Below are positions 35,220 to 44,029 of a DNA stretch of 64,000 nt, piece by piece. The translations under genes and the position numbers were made by a program. Location of the stretch: contig JACKLZ010000002.1 of assembly GCA_024235675.1 (NCBI GenBank), forward strand, positions 248,001 through 312,000, in the 5' to 3' direction. Every line of letters begins with the position of its first letter. The stretch's first letter is position 1. Source of the stretch: Zoogloeaceae bacterium (lineage in GTDB: Bacteria > Pseudomonadota > Gammaproteobacteria > Burkholderiales > Rhodocyclaceae). The notes beneath the pieces are model-generated. The model did not search any database, was not told the origin of the DNA, and saw only the letters and a list, made by a program, of their open reading frames with translations.

Positions 35220-35257
35220 CTTACGTCCAAATTCATGATTTTTCCTGATGAATCAGT

Positions 35258-35334
35258 GGCTAAAGAATCGTTTGTTGTGACGAAGGTGGAATTTCATAAT
35301 CCGCCTCAACCGCTCTGTTCTTGATCTGGATCAG
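35258..35334 (+). promoter_or_regulatory. Promoter region of the Rieske operon with two shared motifs
   Basis: AATCGTTTGTT (35266-35276) and TTGATCTGGATCAG (35321-35334) both recur upstream of the BCCT transporter gene. The second is a 13/14 match to the FNR/ANR consensus TTGAT-N4-ATCAA and also fits a LysR T-N11-A box. It ends 36 bases before the Rieske ATG. Confidence 0.6.
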
Positions 35335-35370
35335 GCGACAACCCCACAACGAGAGTGAAGGAGACATCCC

Positions 35371-36579
35371 ATGAATGCACCGACCGAACCGCAGCGCTTC
35401 CCCGTTTTCAAGCTCAACAACGTGCTCAAGCCGATTGAGCAGGCCACGGGCTTGGGCAACGAGTTCTACACCGACGAGACCTACTTCAAGACCGAGCGCG
35501 ACCAGGTGCTGGGCCAGGGCTGGGCCTGCATCGGTTTCGCCAGCGACGTCGGCCAGAACGGCTTCGTCAAGCCGGTCGACTTCATGGGGCTGCCGCTGCT
35601 GCTGATGCGCAACCGCGAGGGCGCCCTGCAGGTCTACCACAACGTGTGCAGCCACCGCGGCATGAAGCTGGTGCAGGAAGCAGGCGAAATCCAGGGCCTG
35701 ATCCGCTGCCCCTACCACTCCTGGACCTACGACCTGAATGGCGCGCTCAAAGGCACGCCGCACGTGGGCGGCATCAACCAGCACAAGGATTCGCGCTTCG
35801 CCTGTGAAAAGCACGGCCTCAAGCCGCTGCGCAGCCAGGTGTGGATGGACATGGTGTTCGTCAACCTGTCGGGCACCGCACCGGCCTTCGAGGAAGTCAT
35901 CCGCCCGCTGACCGAACGCTGGCAGCAGTTCCTCGGCAACGACGGCATGTCGCTGTTGAGCACCCCGATCAGCGACGGCGCGATGAGCATTGAGGTCAAT
36001 TGCAACTGGAAGCTGGCGGTGGAGAACTATTGCGAGGCCTACCACCTGCCGTGGGTGCACCCCAGCCTCAATTCGTACTCACGCCTCGAAGACCACTACA
36101 ACATCATGTTCGACGGCAACTTCGCCGGCCAGGGCAGCTACGCCTACAACCTGGCGGACGTCGAAGGCACCTCACTGCCGACATTCGCCGCCTGGCCGGC
36201 CGAGCGCATGCGCAATGCCGAGTACGTGGCATTTTTCCCCAATGTGCTGCTCGGCATCCAGGCCGACCACGCCTTTGCGATGGTGCTCGAGCCGTTGGCG
36301 CCGAACAAGACAGTCGAACACCTGCGCCTGTTCTTCGTCGGCGAAGATGCAGCCCGCAAGGACATCTATGCCGCCAGCCGCCACGCCATCCTGAGTGCTT
36401 GGCGGGTGGTGTTCTCAGAAGACATCGGCGCCGTCGAAGGCATGCAGGCCGGTCGCCAGTCACCGGGCTACCAGGGCGGCGTGTTTTCGCCCGAAATGGA
36501 TGTGCCGACGCACTACTTCCACCAGTGGGCGGCGCGCAAGATTCTGGCGGCCAACGCACAGGGCGAGGAGGCCGCGTGA
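35371..36579 (+). CDS. Rieske non-heme iron oxygenase, quaternary-ammonium demethylase/oxygenase type
   Basis: The 402-residue oxygenase alpha subunit has a [2Fe-2S] Rieske site Cys93-x-His95 and Cys113-x2-His116. The mononuclear iron site is His225, His230 and Asp351, and the bridging residue is Glu222 (NYCEAYHLPWVHP). Glu rather than Asp as the bridge is, to my knowledge, typical of enzymes acting on quaternary ammonium compounds (glycine betaine, carnitine, stachydrine). No beta subunit is present. It heads an operon with aldehyde dehydrogenase, a rubredoxin reductase and an amine oxidase. Family call is firm; substrate is inferred. Confidence 0.9.
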   Translation: MNAPTEPQRFPVFKLNNVLKPIEQATGLGNEFYTDETYFKTERDQVLGQGWACIGFASDVGQNGFVKPVDFMGLPLLLMRNREGALQVYHNVCSHRGMKLVQEAGEIQGLIRCPYHSWTYDLNGALKGTPHVGGINQHKDSRFACEKHGLKPLRSQVWMDMVFVNLSGTAPAFEEVIRPLTERWQQFLGNDGMSLLSTPISDGAMSIEVNCNWKLAVENYCEAYHLPWVHPSLNSYSRLEDHYNIMFDGNFAGQGSYAYNLADVEGTSLPTFAAWPAERMRNAEYVAFFPNVLLGIQADHAFAMVLEPLAPNKTVEHLRLFFVGEDAARKDIYAASRHAILSAWRVVFSEDIGAVEGMQAGRQSPGYQGGVFSPEMDVPTHYFHQWAARKILAANAQGEEAA

Positions 36580-38027
36580 TGAAACACGCAATCGCCCCCC
36601 ATTGGCTGAATTTCATCGACGGTGCCTGGGTGGACGGTGAGCGTGCGCTCACGGTCGACAACCCGGCTACCGCCGAACCGGTGGCCACCATCGCGCTGGC
36701 CGGAATTGAGGATGCCGAACGCGTCCTTGATGCCGCCAGGCACTGCGCCGACAGCGGCTGGCTGAGCGCATGCCGGCCGGCCCAGCGGGTGCAGTGGCTG
36801 CTGCGCATCGCCGCAGAGATCCGCACCCTGACCGACGAAGGCGCCTGGGTGCTGTGCCAGGAAAACGGCAAGGCCCTGCGTGATGCCCGCGACGAGTTTG
36901 TCGAGGCCGCGCGCTATTTCGAGTACTACGCCGGCATCGCCGACAAGGTCGAAGGCATTTCGGTACCACTGGGCAACGGCTATGTGGACTTCACCAGCTA
37001 CGAGCCAATGGGCGTGTCGGTACAGATCGTGCCGTGGAACTTCCCGGTGTCGATCTGCGCCCGCTCCCTGGCCCCGGCGCTGGCCGCCGGTAACGCGGTG
37101 GTGGTCAAATCGCCCGAGCTGTCGCCGTTGGGCCTGTGCGTGCTGTTCCGCGCCATCGAGCGCGCCGGCCTGCCGCGCGGAGCGGCCAATCTGCTGTGCG
37201 GTCTGGGCAGCGAGGTCGGTGCGCATCTGGTGAGCAGCCCGAAAACCGATCAGATCGTGTTCACCGGCTCGGTCCCCACCGGCCAGGCCATTCTCGCCGC
37301 CGCGGCCCAGTGGGCCACGCCGAGCGTGATGGAGCTGGGCGGCAAGTCGGCGGCGGTGGTGTTCCCCGATGCCGACCGCGAGCAACTGCTGGCCAGCGTG
37401 AAGAGCGGCATTTTCTTCAACGCGGGTCAGGTGTGCTCGGCCATGTCGCGGCTGCTGGTGCATCGCGACATCCATGACGAGATCGTGGCCGCAGTGGCCG
37501 AGATGGCCGGCGCGCTGGTGAGCGGTGCGGGCGAAGACGACCCGGACCACACGCCGCTGATCAGCCACGGTCAGCTCGAACGCGTGCAGGCGATGTGCAA
37601 CGAGGCCATCGCCGAGGGCGCCGAAGCCATCATCGGCGGCGACCGCCAGGGCGACCGCACCGGCCATTTCATGCAGCCGACGGTGTTTGCGGGCGTACGC
37701 CCGCAGATGAAGATCGCCAAGGAAGAAGTGTTCGGCCCGGTGCTGGCGGTGATTCCCTTCGACACCGAAGAGGAAGCCGTGGAGATTGCCAACGGCACGG
37801 CCTTCGGGCTGGTGGCCGGCGTGTTCACCCAGGACATCAACCGCGCGCTACGGCTGACGCGGCGCCTGCGCGCCGGACAGGTGTTCGTCAATGAATGGTA
37901 CGCCGGCGGCATCGAGACGCCATTCGGCGGCGTGGGTCTGTCCGGCTTCGGCCGCGAGAAGGGCCAGGAAGCCCTCTACAGCTACGTGCGTACGAAGAAC
38001 GTGGCCATCCGCGTCCGCCAGGACTGA
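36579..38027 (+). CDS. NAD(P)-dependent aldehyde dehydrogenase
   Basis: The 482-residue ALDH has the nucleotide region PWNFPVSIC, general base Glu252 (MELGGKS) and nucleophile Cys286 (NAGQVCSAMSR). The sequence is closest in style to betaine-aldehyde and gamma-aminobutyraldehyde dehydrogenases, but the substrate is not fixed. Its ATG shares a base with the oxygenase stop (TGATG). It likely oxidises an aldehyde formed after oxygenase attack. Confidence 0.93.
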   Translation: MKHAIAPHWLNFIDGAWVDGERALTVDNPATAEPVATIALAGIEDAERVLDAARHCADSGWLSACRPAQRVQWLLRIAAEIRTLTDEGAWVLCQENGKALRDARDEFVEAARYFEYYAGIADKVEGISVPLGNGYVDFTSYEPMGVSVQIVPWNFPVSICARSLAPALAAGNAVVVKSPELSPLGLCVLFRAIERAGLPRGAANLLCGLGSEVGAHLVSSPKTDQIVFTGSVPTGQAILAAAAQWATPSVMELGGKSAAVVFPDADREQLLASVKSGIFFNAGQVCSAMSRLLVHRDIHDEIVAAVAEMAGALVSGAGEDDPDHTPLISHGQLERVQAMCNEAIAEGAEAIIGGDRQGDRTGHFMQPTVFAGVRPQMKIAKEEVFGPVLAVIPFDTEEEAVEIANGTAFGLVAGVFTQDINRALRLTRRLRAGQVFVNEWYAGGIETPFGGVGLSGFGREKGQEALYSYVRTKNVAIRVRQD

Positions 38028-38037
38028 GGAGACAGCG

Positions 38038-39432
38038 ATGAAAAAGTGGCTCTGCATCATTTGCGGCCTGATCTATGACGAGGCCCAGGGCTGGCCCAAG
38101 GACGGTATCGTCGCCGGTACCCGTTGGGAAGATGTTCCCGAAGACTGGAAATGCCCCGACTGCGGCGTCGGCAAAGCCGATTTCGAAATGATCGAGATCA
38201 CCGCACCGGCCACCGCCGTGGCCCAACCGGTGCTGGCCACGGTGCCGGCAATCGCACCGAAGCCTGCCCTGCCGCAGGGCCCGATCGTCATCATCGGCAG
38301 CGGCCACGCCGGCTACGCCCTGGCGGCGGCAGTGCGCGCCCAGAGCCCCCAGACCGAGATTGTGATGCTGACCCGCGAATCCGGCCATCGCTATTCCAAG
38401 CCGGCCCTGTCAGTCGCCAGTTCGCAGCGCCGCAACGCGAACGATCTGATCGACGAGTCGCCCTTCGAAGCCGAACAGCGACTCCGGATGCGCATCTATC
38501 CGCACTGCGAAGTGCGCTCGATCGATCCGGCAACCCATACTGTCCACACCGGCTACGGCGCCATGCCTTATGGGCAGCTCGTGCTGGCGCTGGGCGCAAG
38601 CCCGATCCGCCTGGATATCGCCGGGCGCACCGACGCGCTGCTGAGCATCAACAACCTCGACGACTACGCCGCCCTGCAAAGCCAACTGCGCGGCGCCTCG
38701 CGGGTGGCGATCATCGGCGACGGCCTGATCGGCTGCGAATTCGCCAATGACCTGGCCGCTGCCGGTTATGGCGTGAGCGTGGTCGGGATTGGCCGCTGGC
38801 CGCTGGAGCGCCTGTTGCCTGAAGCGGCGGGCCACCATCTGCAACAGGCACTCACCACGCAAGGCGTCGACTGGCACCTGCGCACCTCGGTCGTCACCAT
38901 CGACGGCGAACCCGGCGCCTGGCACCTGCATCTGGCCGACGGTCAGACGCTCGAGGTGGCAGCAGTCATTTCGGCCGTCGGCCTGGCACCCAATGTCGAT
39001 CTGGCTGCGTCATGCGGCGCCGAGGTCGGCCGCGGCATCCGCACCGATGCACAGTTGCGCACTTCACAGCCCGACATCTACGCACTGGGTGACTGCATCG
39101 AGATCGACGGGCGACCCGCGCCCTATCTGGCGCCGATCAATCACGGAATCGAGGCTCTTGCCCGCACCCTCACCGGTCAGCCCACCGCGGTGCACTACCC
39201 GCCGATGCCCGTGCAGGTCAAAACACCCGCCGCACCGCTGAGCCTACTCCCGGCCCCTGCCGGTATCCCCGGCGAATGGCGCACAACCCCGACCGACGAC
39301 GGCCTGTGCTGCACCTATCACGACGACACCGGGCGGATGCGTGGCTTCGCCTTGATCGGCCAGGCAGCACAAAGCCAGCGCCGCGGATGGGTGCACGAAT
39401 GCAGCCTCCAGGTCACCCAAGAAGCCGCCTGA
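38038..39432 (+). CDS. Rubredoxin-NAD(P)H:FAD reductase fusion
   Basis: The 464-residue two-part electron carrier begins with a complete rubredoxin (residues 1-52; Cys6, Cys9, Cys39, Cys42 around one Fe). After a short Ala/Pro linker comes a pyridine-nucleotide-disulfide-type FAD reductase (about 82-464; GSGHAGYALAAAV, IIGDGLIGCEFAN, YALGDCIEIDG). A C-terminal domain of about 60 residues resembles that of rubredoxin reductases (AlkT/RubB). It probably feeds electrons from NAD(P)H to the Rieske oxygenase; this pairing is inferred from position. The gap to the ALDH gene is 10 bases. Confidence 0.9.
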   Translation: MKKWLCIICGLIYDEAQGWPKDGIVAGTRWEDVPEDWKCPDCGVGKADFEMIEITAPATAVAQPVLATVPAIAPKPALPQGPIVIIGSGHAGYALAAAVRAQSPQTEIVMLTRESGHRYSKPALSVASSQRRNANDLIDESPFEAEQRLRMRIYPHCEVRSIDPATHTVHTGYGAMPYGQLVLALGASPIRLDIAGRTDALLSINNLDDYAALQSQLRGASRVAIIGDGLIGCEFANDLAAAGYGVSVVGIGRWPLERLLPEAAGHHLQQALTTQGVDWHLRTSVVTIDGEPGAWHLHLADGQTLEVAAVISAVGLAPNVDLAASCGAEVGRGIRTDAQLRTSQPDIYALGDCIEIDGRPAPYLAPINHGIEALARTLTGQPTAVHYPPMPVQVKTPAAPLSLLPAPAGIPGEWRTTPTDDGLCCTYHDDTGRMRGFALIGQAAQSQRRGWVHECSLQVTQEAA

Positions 39433-39449
39433 CAACATTGAGACCCGAC

Positions 39450-40766
39450 ATGAACCTCCCTTACGACGACAAGACCTGCGGCTGGTACGCTGCGCTGCCG
39501 CCGCCGCGGCCAGTGAAGACTTTGCGCGGCGATCAGGTCGCTGACTATGTGGTGATCGGCGCCGGCTTTGCCGGACTGGCGGCCGCGCGACGGCTGGCCA
39601 GCCACGAACCGGAAGCCCGGATCCTCCTGGTGGACGCCCAGCGCGTGGCCGAAGGCGCCTCGGGCCGCAACTCCGGCTTCGTCATCGACCTGCCCCACAA
39701 GTTCGCCCTTGAGCACCCGGACCCGGCCCACAAACAACGGTTGCTCGGCCTGAACCGGGCGGCCATCGCCCAGCTACAGTCGCTCATCGAAGCCCACGGC
39801 ATCGACTGTCAGTGGTCGCACGCCGGCAAGTACCAGGGTGCCGTCGGCGAGCGGGGCCTCGCCTATCTGGCGCACTTCGAAAAACTGTTGTCGGATCTGG
39901 GCGAGCCCTTCCATAGCGTGGACGGTGCGGCGCTGCAAAAGGTGCTCGGCACCTCGCATTACCGTCGCGCGGTATTCACGCCGGGTTGCTACCTGATGCA
40001 ACCGGCTGCGCTGGTGCGCGGCCTGGGCGACTCGCTGCCCGACAACGTCGAACTGCTGGAGAATTCACCGATCACCCGCCTCGAGCGCGACGGGCGTGGC
40101 GGTTATGTACTGCACGGCAGCAACGGTACCATCCGCACCCGGCGCCTGCTGCTGGGCACCAGCATCTTTACCCAGGAATTCGGCTACCTGAAAAACCGAC
40201 TGCTGCCGGTAATGACTTTCGCCAGCTGGACCGCACCGCTCAACGAAGCACAATGTCAGCGCTACACCGGCCGCTTCGACTGGGGCTTGACTCCGGCCGA
40301 TCACGCCGGCACCACGGTACGCATGACGCAGGACCGGCGGCTGATCATCCGCAACACCTACAAGCATGTGCCGAAATACGGGCGCAGCATCGACGACGCC
40401 GTACGTGCGCGTATCCGCGCCGACCACCGCAAGGCCTTCCTGGCGCGCTTCCCCGACCTGACCGATGTGCCCTTCACCCATACCTGGGGCGGGGTCTACG
40501 CCATCTCGCGCAATTTCACCAACTTCTTCGGCCCGCTCGAGGATGGGGTGTTCGCCTCGGCCTGCGACAACGGCGTCGGCGCGGCCTGGGGCACCATCTC
40601 GGGCACCTTGCTGGCCGACCTCGCGGTCGGCGCCGACTCGGCGCAGTTGCGCGACATCCAGGCCGTCACCGGCATGCCCTCGCGCAATCCGCCTGAACCC
40701 TTCCTCGGCCTGGGGGTGCGCTCGCGCATCAAGCTGGCCGCCTGGAACAGTCGGAGCGAGCTATGA
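39450..40766 (+). CDS. FAD-dependent amine oxidoreductase (DadA/PuuB-like DAO family)
   Basis: The 438-residue flavoprotein has an N-terminal GAGFAG motif (37-42) and the DAO-family ASGRNSGFV region where FAD meets substrate. A C-terminal GGVYAISRNFTNFFG block also appears. Relatives include gamma-glutamylputrescine oxidase and N-methylated amino-acid (sarcosine-like) oxidases. In this operon an N-methylated or secondary amine intermediate would be a natural substrate. It overlaps the cupin gene by ATGA. Confidence 0.87.
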   Translation: MNLPYDDKTCGWYAALPPPRPVKTLRGDQVADYVVIGAGFAGLAAARRLASHEPEARILLVDAQRVAEGASGRNSGFVIDLPHKFALEHPDPAHKQRLLGLNRAAIAQLQSLIEAHGIDCQWSHAGKYQGAVGERGLAYLAHFEKLLSDLGEPFHSVDGAALQKVLGTSHYRRAVFTPGCYLMQPAALVRGLGDSLPDNVELLENSPITRLERDGRGGYVLHGSNGTIRTRRLLLGTSIFTQEFGYLKNRLLPVMTFASWTAPLNEAQCQRYTGRFDWGLTPADHAGTTVRMTQDRRLIIRNTYKHVPKYGRSIDDAVRARIRADHRKAFLARFPDLTDVPFTHTWGGVYAISRNFTNFFGPLEDGVFASACDNGVGAAWGTISGTLLADLAVGADSAQLRDIQAVTGMPSRNPPEPFLGLGVRSRIKLAAWNSRSEL

Positions 40767-41170
40767 ACGCACGCACCGGAACCCGACCCAGCGTACAACG
40801 TGTCGATCATGCCGACCTGGGCTTTGTAGTACGTGGCGGCCCGCCCGGCGCCGCCTATGTGGCACGCGCACTGAGCGACGAGGTCTCGCCGAACATGGGC
40901 GTTGGCTTCGCACGCTGGGAGGGCGCACGCGTGAGCTGGACCACGCTGTACGAGGAGGTCATCTTCCCCATTGAAGGCTGCCTGACGGTTGAAGCCGATG
41001 GCCTCATCCATCAGGTCGGTCCGGGACAGCTCCTGTGGATACCAAAATGCACCGAGCTGGTGTATGCAGGTTTCGCCTTGTTCGGCTATGTGGTCTATCC
41101 CGGGAACTGGAAGACGCAGTGCGATGAGGCCTGCCCGGACAAGCCCGGCGATTGCCAGCAAAAACTCTGA
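40763..41170 (+). CDS. EutQ-like cupin protein
   Basis: The 135-residue single-domain cupin has two beta motifs: TTLYEEVIFPIEGCLTVE and GPGQLLWIPKCTELVY. The two His of the usual metal motif GxxxxxHxH are replaced (TLYEE), as in EutQ-type cupins, so a metal site would have to use the Glu and Tyr side chains. A Cys-rich tail follows (CDEACPDKPGDCQQ). It is coupled to the amine oxidase by ATGA. Role unknown: acetate-kinase-like, isomerase or lyase functions are all possible. Confidence 0.8.
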   Translation: MNARTGTRPSVQRVDHADLGFVVRGGPPGAAYVARALSDEVSPNMGVGFARWEGARVSWTTLYEEVIFPIEGCLTVEADGLIHQVGPGQLLWIPKCTELVYAGFALFGYVVYPGNWKTQCDEACPDKPGDCQQKL

Positions 41171-41251
41171 CGACGGTGGCCTTCCGGCATCACATCCACC
41201 CCGCCAGCGGGTATTTTCCGCTTGATGCTGCAGCGCGAACCAGCGCACGCT

Positions 41252-41291
41252 GGTGTCTGTCCGGCGGCGCCGGCGTTGCCGGACAGACACC
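41252..41291. other. 14-bp hairpin between cupin and LysR genes
   Basis: GGTGTCTGTCCGGC (41252-41265) pairs perfectly with 41278-41291 around 12 bases. There is no T-run. It probably ends or trims the catabolic transcript ahead of the regulator. Confidence 0.6.
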
Positions 41292-41323
41292 GATGCACAC
41301 GAGGCGACAGGAACACCCGCCCT

Positions 41324-42220
41324 ATGAAGATACAGCCGCTTCCTCCGTTCAAGGCACTGATTGCCTTCGAAGCCACCGCTCGCCTGGCCAGCTTCACCCG
41401 GGCAGCGTCGGAACTCAACGTGACTCAGGGGGCGATCAGCCGCCAGATCGCGCTGCTCGAGGACATGCTTGGCGCCCACCTGCTCGACCGTACAACACGC
41501 TCGGTGTGCCTCACGCCGACCGGCGAGCAGTACTTCCATGCCTCTCGCGAGGCGCTGCTGGCACTGGCCGAGGCCACTCACCAAGTCAAACGCTGGCATG
41601 GCGATCAGCAGGTCACCGTAGCCACCAGTACCGCACTGGCCTCACTTTGGCTGCTCCCGCGGATTCCGGAATTCAACCAGCGTCATGAAGGGGTCGATCT
41701 GCGCATCGTCGCCTACGACCATGTCAAGGACTATCGCAAGCTCGAATGCGACCTGGCGGTGTACTACTGCAAGGCGGCACCGCCCGACATCAAGAGCACG
41801 CCGATCTGCAGTGAGGCGGTATTTCCGATCTGTAGCCCCGCATACCGCTCCCGCCATCCCATGCTGTCGACGCCGCAGGATCTGGGCCAGTGCACCTGGT
41901 TATGGCTTGATGAGTCCGAACGCGACTGGATCAGCTGGACCGAATGGTTCCGGCGCCTCGGCCTGTCGCCGGTCGCTCCGCGCAACAAGATCAACCTCAA
42001 CAGCTACGCGATGGTGATCCAAGCGGCGCTGAGCGGACAGGGCGTTGCCCTGGGCTGGAGCAACCTGGTGGACCCCTACCTGAAGGCCGGCACACTGGTG
42101 CGGCCGATTCCGGATGCGCTCCAGACCGAGGGGCAGTTCTTTGTGCTGGAGCCCACGGGGCCCCATGAGCGGCGCCGGAGCGTGACCAGCTTCAGGCAGT
42201 GGCTGTTGTCGCTCGAATAG
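41324..42220 (+). CDS. LysR-type (GcvA-like) regulator of the catabolic operon
   Basis: The 298-residue LTTR begins MKIQPLPPFKALIAFEA, the GcvA-group start, with HTH ASFTRAASELNVTQGAISRQI and an effector domain to the end. It lies 153 bases after the cupin gene, on the same strand, and just before the BCCT operon. That makes it the likely controller of both units, perhaps through the motifs shared by their promoters. The chosen ATG is the conserved family start; upstream in-frame sequence includes the hairpin. Confidence 0.88.
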   Translation: MKIQPLPPFKALIAFEATARLASFTRAASELNVTQGAISRQIALLEDMLGAHLLDRTTRSVCLTPTGEQYFHASREALLALAEATHQVKRWHGDQQVTVATSTALASLWLLPRIPEFNQRHEGVDLRIVAYDHVKDYRKLECDLAVYYCKAAPPDIKSTPICSEAVFPICSPAYRSRHPMLSTPQDLGQCTWLWLDESERDWISWTEWFRRLGLSPVAPRNKINLNSYAMVIQAALSGQGVALGWSNLVDPYLKAGTLVRPIPDALQTEGQFFVLEPTGPHERRRSVTSFRQWLLSLE

Positions 42221-42335
42221 GTCGTTACGCCCACTCAAAACCGCTTCGGCGGCGCCGAAAGAGGTGCCTGCCGACGCATGTCCATTGCCGTCAAGTCATT
42301 GATGGACATTACAAAAAATCATTAATTCGGGCCAA

Positions 42336-42399
42336 AAAAATCGTTTGTTACGGCCCGGTGAATTCTTAACAATCGAATCATCCAATTGATATGGATCAA
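42336..42399 (+). promoter_or_regulatory. Promoter region of the BCCT operon with FNR-like box
   Basis: AATCGTTTGTT (42339-42349) is identical to the copy before the Rieske gene. An inverted relative, AACAATCGAAT, follows at 42368-42378. TTGATATGGATCAA (42386-42399) is a perfect TTGAT-N4-ATCAA palindrome, either an FNR/ANR site or a LysR T-N11-A box. The remaining 255-base gap has no gene. Confidence 0.65.
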
Positions 42400-42475
42400 G
42401 TCCATCCCAGCCGCTCATCCGAGTCGGACGATGTGACCGCAGTACATCCTTCATAACTAGAATCAGGAGACCCCC

Positions 42476-44029
42476 ATGAGAGACATGAGCAGCAGCCTGC
42501 CATTGCCCGGCAGCACCAACGCCCGGCTGTTCGGGCTGGATTTTCACAAAGTCGTTTTTCCCGTCTCGGTAATGCTCATCATCGCCACGGTAGCCATCGC
42601 GCTGAACGACCCGATCGCATTCGGTGCCAACCTCGAGGCCACCAAGGGCTGGATCCTCAAGCACTTTGACTGGTTCATCATGATCATGGGCAACCTGTTC
42701 GTGCTGCTCTGTGTGGCTCTGGCAGTCTCGCCGCTGGGCAAGATCCGCATGGGCGGGGCCAATGCCCGACCCGAATTCGGCATGCTGTCGTGGTTCTCGA
42801 TGCTGTTCGCCGCCGGCATGGGCGTCGGCCTGCTCTACTGGGGAGTCGCTGAGCCGGTGGCCGCCTATACCGCTTGGTGGAAGACGCCGTTCAACGTGGC
42901 GGCCAACACCCCCGAGGCGATGCATGCCGCGATGGGTTCGACGATGTTCCACTGGGGCCTGCACCCTTGGGCAATCTACCTCAGCACGGCCTTAATCGTC
43001 GGCTACTTCTCCTATAACAAGGGCCTGCCGTTCTCGCTCAGCTCAGCCCTCAAGCCGCTCATCGGTGACGCCTACAAGGGGCCGATCGGCCATGCCGTCG
43101 ATGTGTTCACCGTGGTGCTGACCACCTTCGGCCTGGCCACCTCGCTTGGCCTGGGCGCCATGCAGGCGACCGCGGGTATCCACCATGTGCTCGGCACGCC
43201 CAACAATTTCCTGATGCAGGCGCTGTTCATTCTGGTGGTCTGTGGCATCGCCGCCGTTTCCGTGTGGCGCGGCATGGATGCCGGCGTCAAGCTGCTGTCG
43301 AACATCAACATGGGCCTTGCCCTGCTGCTGCTGATCTTCGCCATCCTCGGCGTCGGCGTGGCGGTGTTCCTGTCAGGCATGTTCAGCACGTCGGCCGACT
43401 ATGTCAGCATGTTCGTGCCGCTGGCCAACTGGGTCGATCGTCCCGACCAGGACTGGTTCCAGGGCTGGACGGTGTTCTACTGGGCGTGGTGGTGTACCTG
43501 GGGCCCGCTGGTCGGGGTGTTCGTCGCCAAGGTGTCGAAGGGTCGCACCATCCGCCAGATGGTCACGGTGGTGATGCTGGTGCCGACAATCGTCGCCATC
43601 GTCTGGTTCACCGCCTTCGGTGGTGGCGCCATCGCCCAAGTGGCCGCCGGATCCGGCGCGCTGGCCGACGGCCTCAAGGATGTGAACATGGCCATCTTCC
43701 AGTTCCTCGAAATGCTACCGATGTCGGCCATCACCTCGCTGCTGGTGGTCTTCCTGCTGGTGATCTTCATGGTGACCTCGGTCGACTCCGGCGCGCTGGT
43801 GGTTGACAGTCTCGCGGCCGGCGGCATCCCCGACACGCCGGTGCCGCAGCGGGTACTGTGGGTCGGCTTGATCGCACTGGTCACCATGGTGCTGTTCGTG
43901 ATCGGTGGTGACAGTGCGCTGAAGGGCGTGCAGGCCGGCGCAGTCGCCATGGGTCTGCCCTTCATGGCCTTGATGCTCGTACTGATGATCGGCTTCGTCA
44001 AAGCCCTGATCCAGGACGCCCGGGCATGA
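42476..44029 (+). CDS. BCCT-family betaine/carnitine/choline-type transporter
   Basis: The 517-residue protein has 12 hydrophobic segments and the BCCT signature with its Trp-rich core (GWTVFYWAWWCTWGP, about 329-343) followed by VSKGRTIRQ. BCCT carriers import zwitterions with a quaternary ammonium or sulfonium head (betaine, carnitine, proline betaine, DMSP). AGGAG lies 6 bases before the ATG. It lacks the long C-terminal osmosensory tail of BetP, which suggests nutrient uptake rather than osmoregulation. It overlaps the M24 gene by ATGA. Confidence 0.95.
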   Translation: MRDMSSSLPLPGSTNARLFGLDFHKVVFPVSVMLIIATVAIALNDPIAFGANLEATKGWILKHFDWFIMIMGNLFVLLCVALAVSPLGKIRMGGANARPEFGMLSWFSMLFAAGMGVGLLYWGVAEPVAAYTAWWKTPFNVAANTPEAMHAAMGSTMFHWGLHPWAIYLSTALIVGYFSYNKGLPFSLSSALKPLIGDAYKGPIGHAVDVFTVVLTTFGLATSLGLGAMQATAGIHHVLGTPNNFLMQALFILVVCGIAAVSVWRGMDAGVKLLSNINMGLALLLLIFAILGVGVAVFLSGMFSTSADYVSMFVPLANWVDRPDQDWFQGWTVFYWAWWCTWGPLVGVFVAKVSKGRTIRQMVTVVMLVPTIVAIVWFTAFGGGAIAQVAAGSGALADGLKDVNMAIFQFLEMLPMSAITSLLVVFLLVIFMVTSVDSGALVVDSLAAGGIPDTPVPQRVLWVGLIALVTMVLFVIGGDSALKGVQAGAVAMGLPFMALMLVLMIGFVKALIQDARA

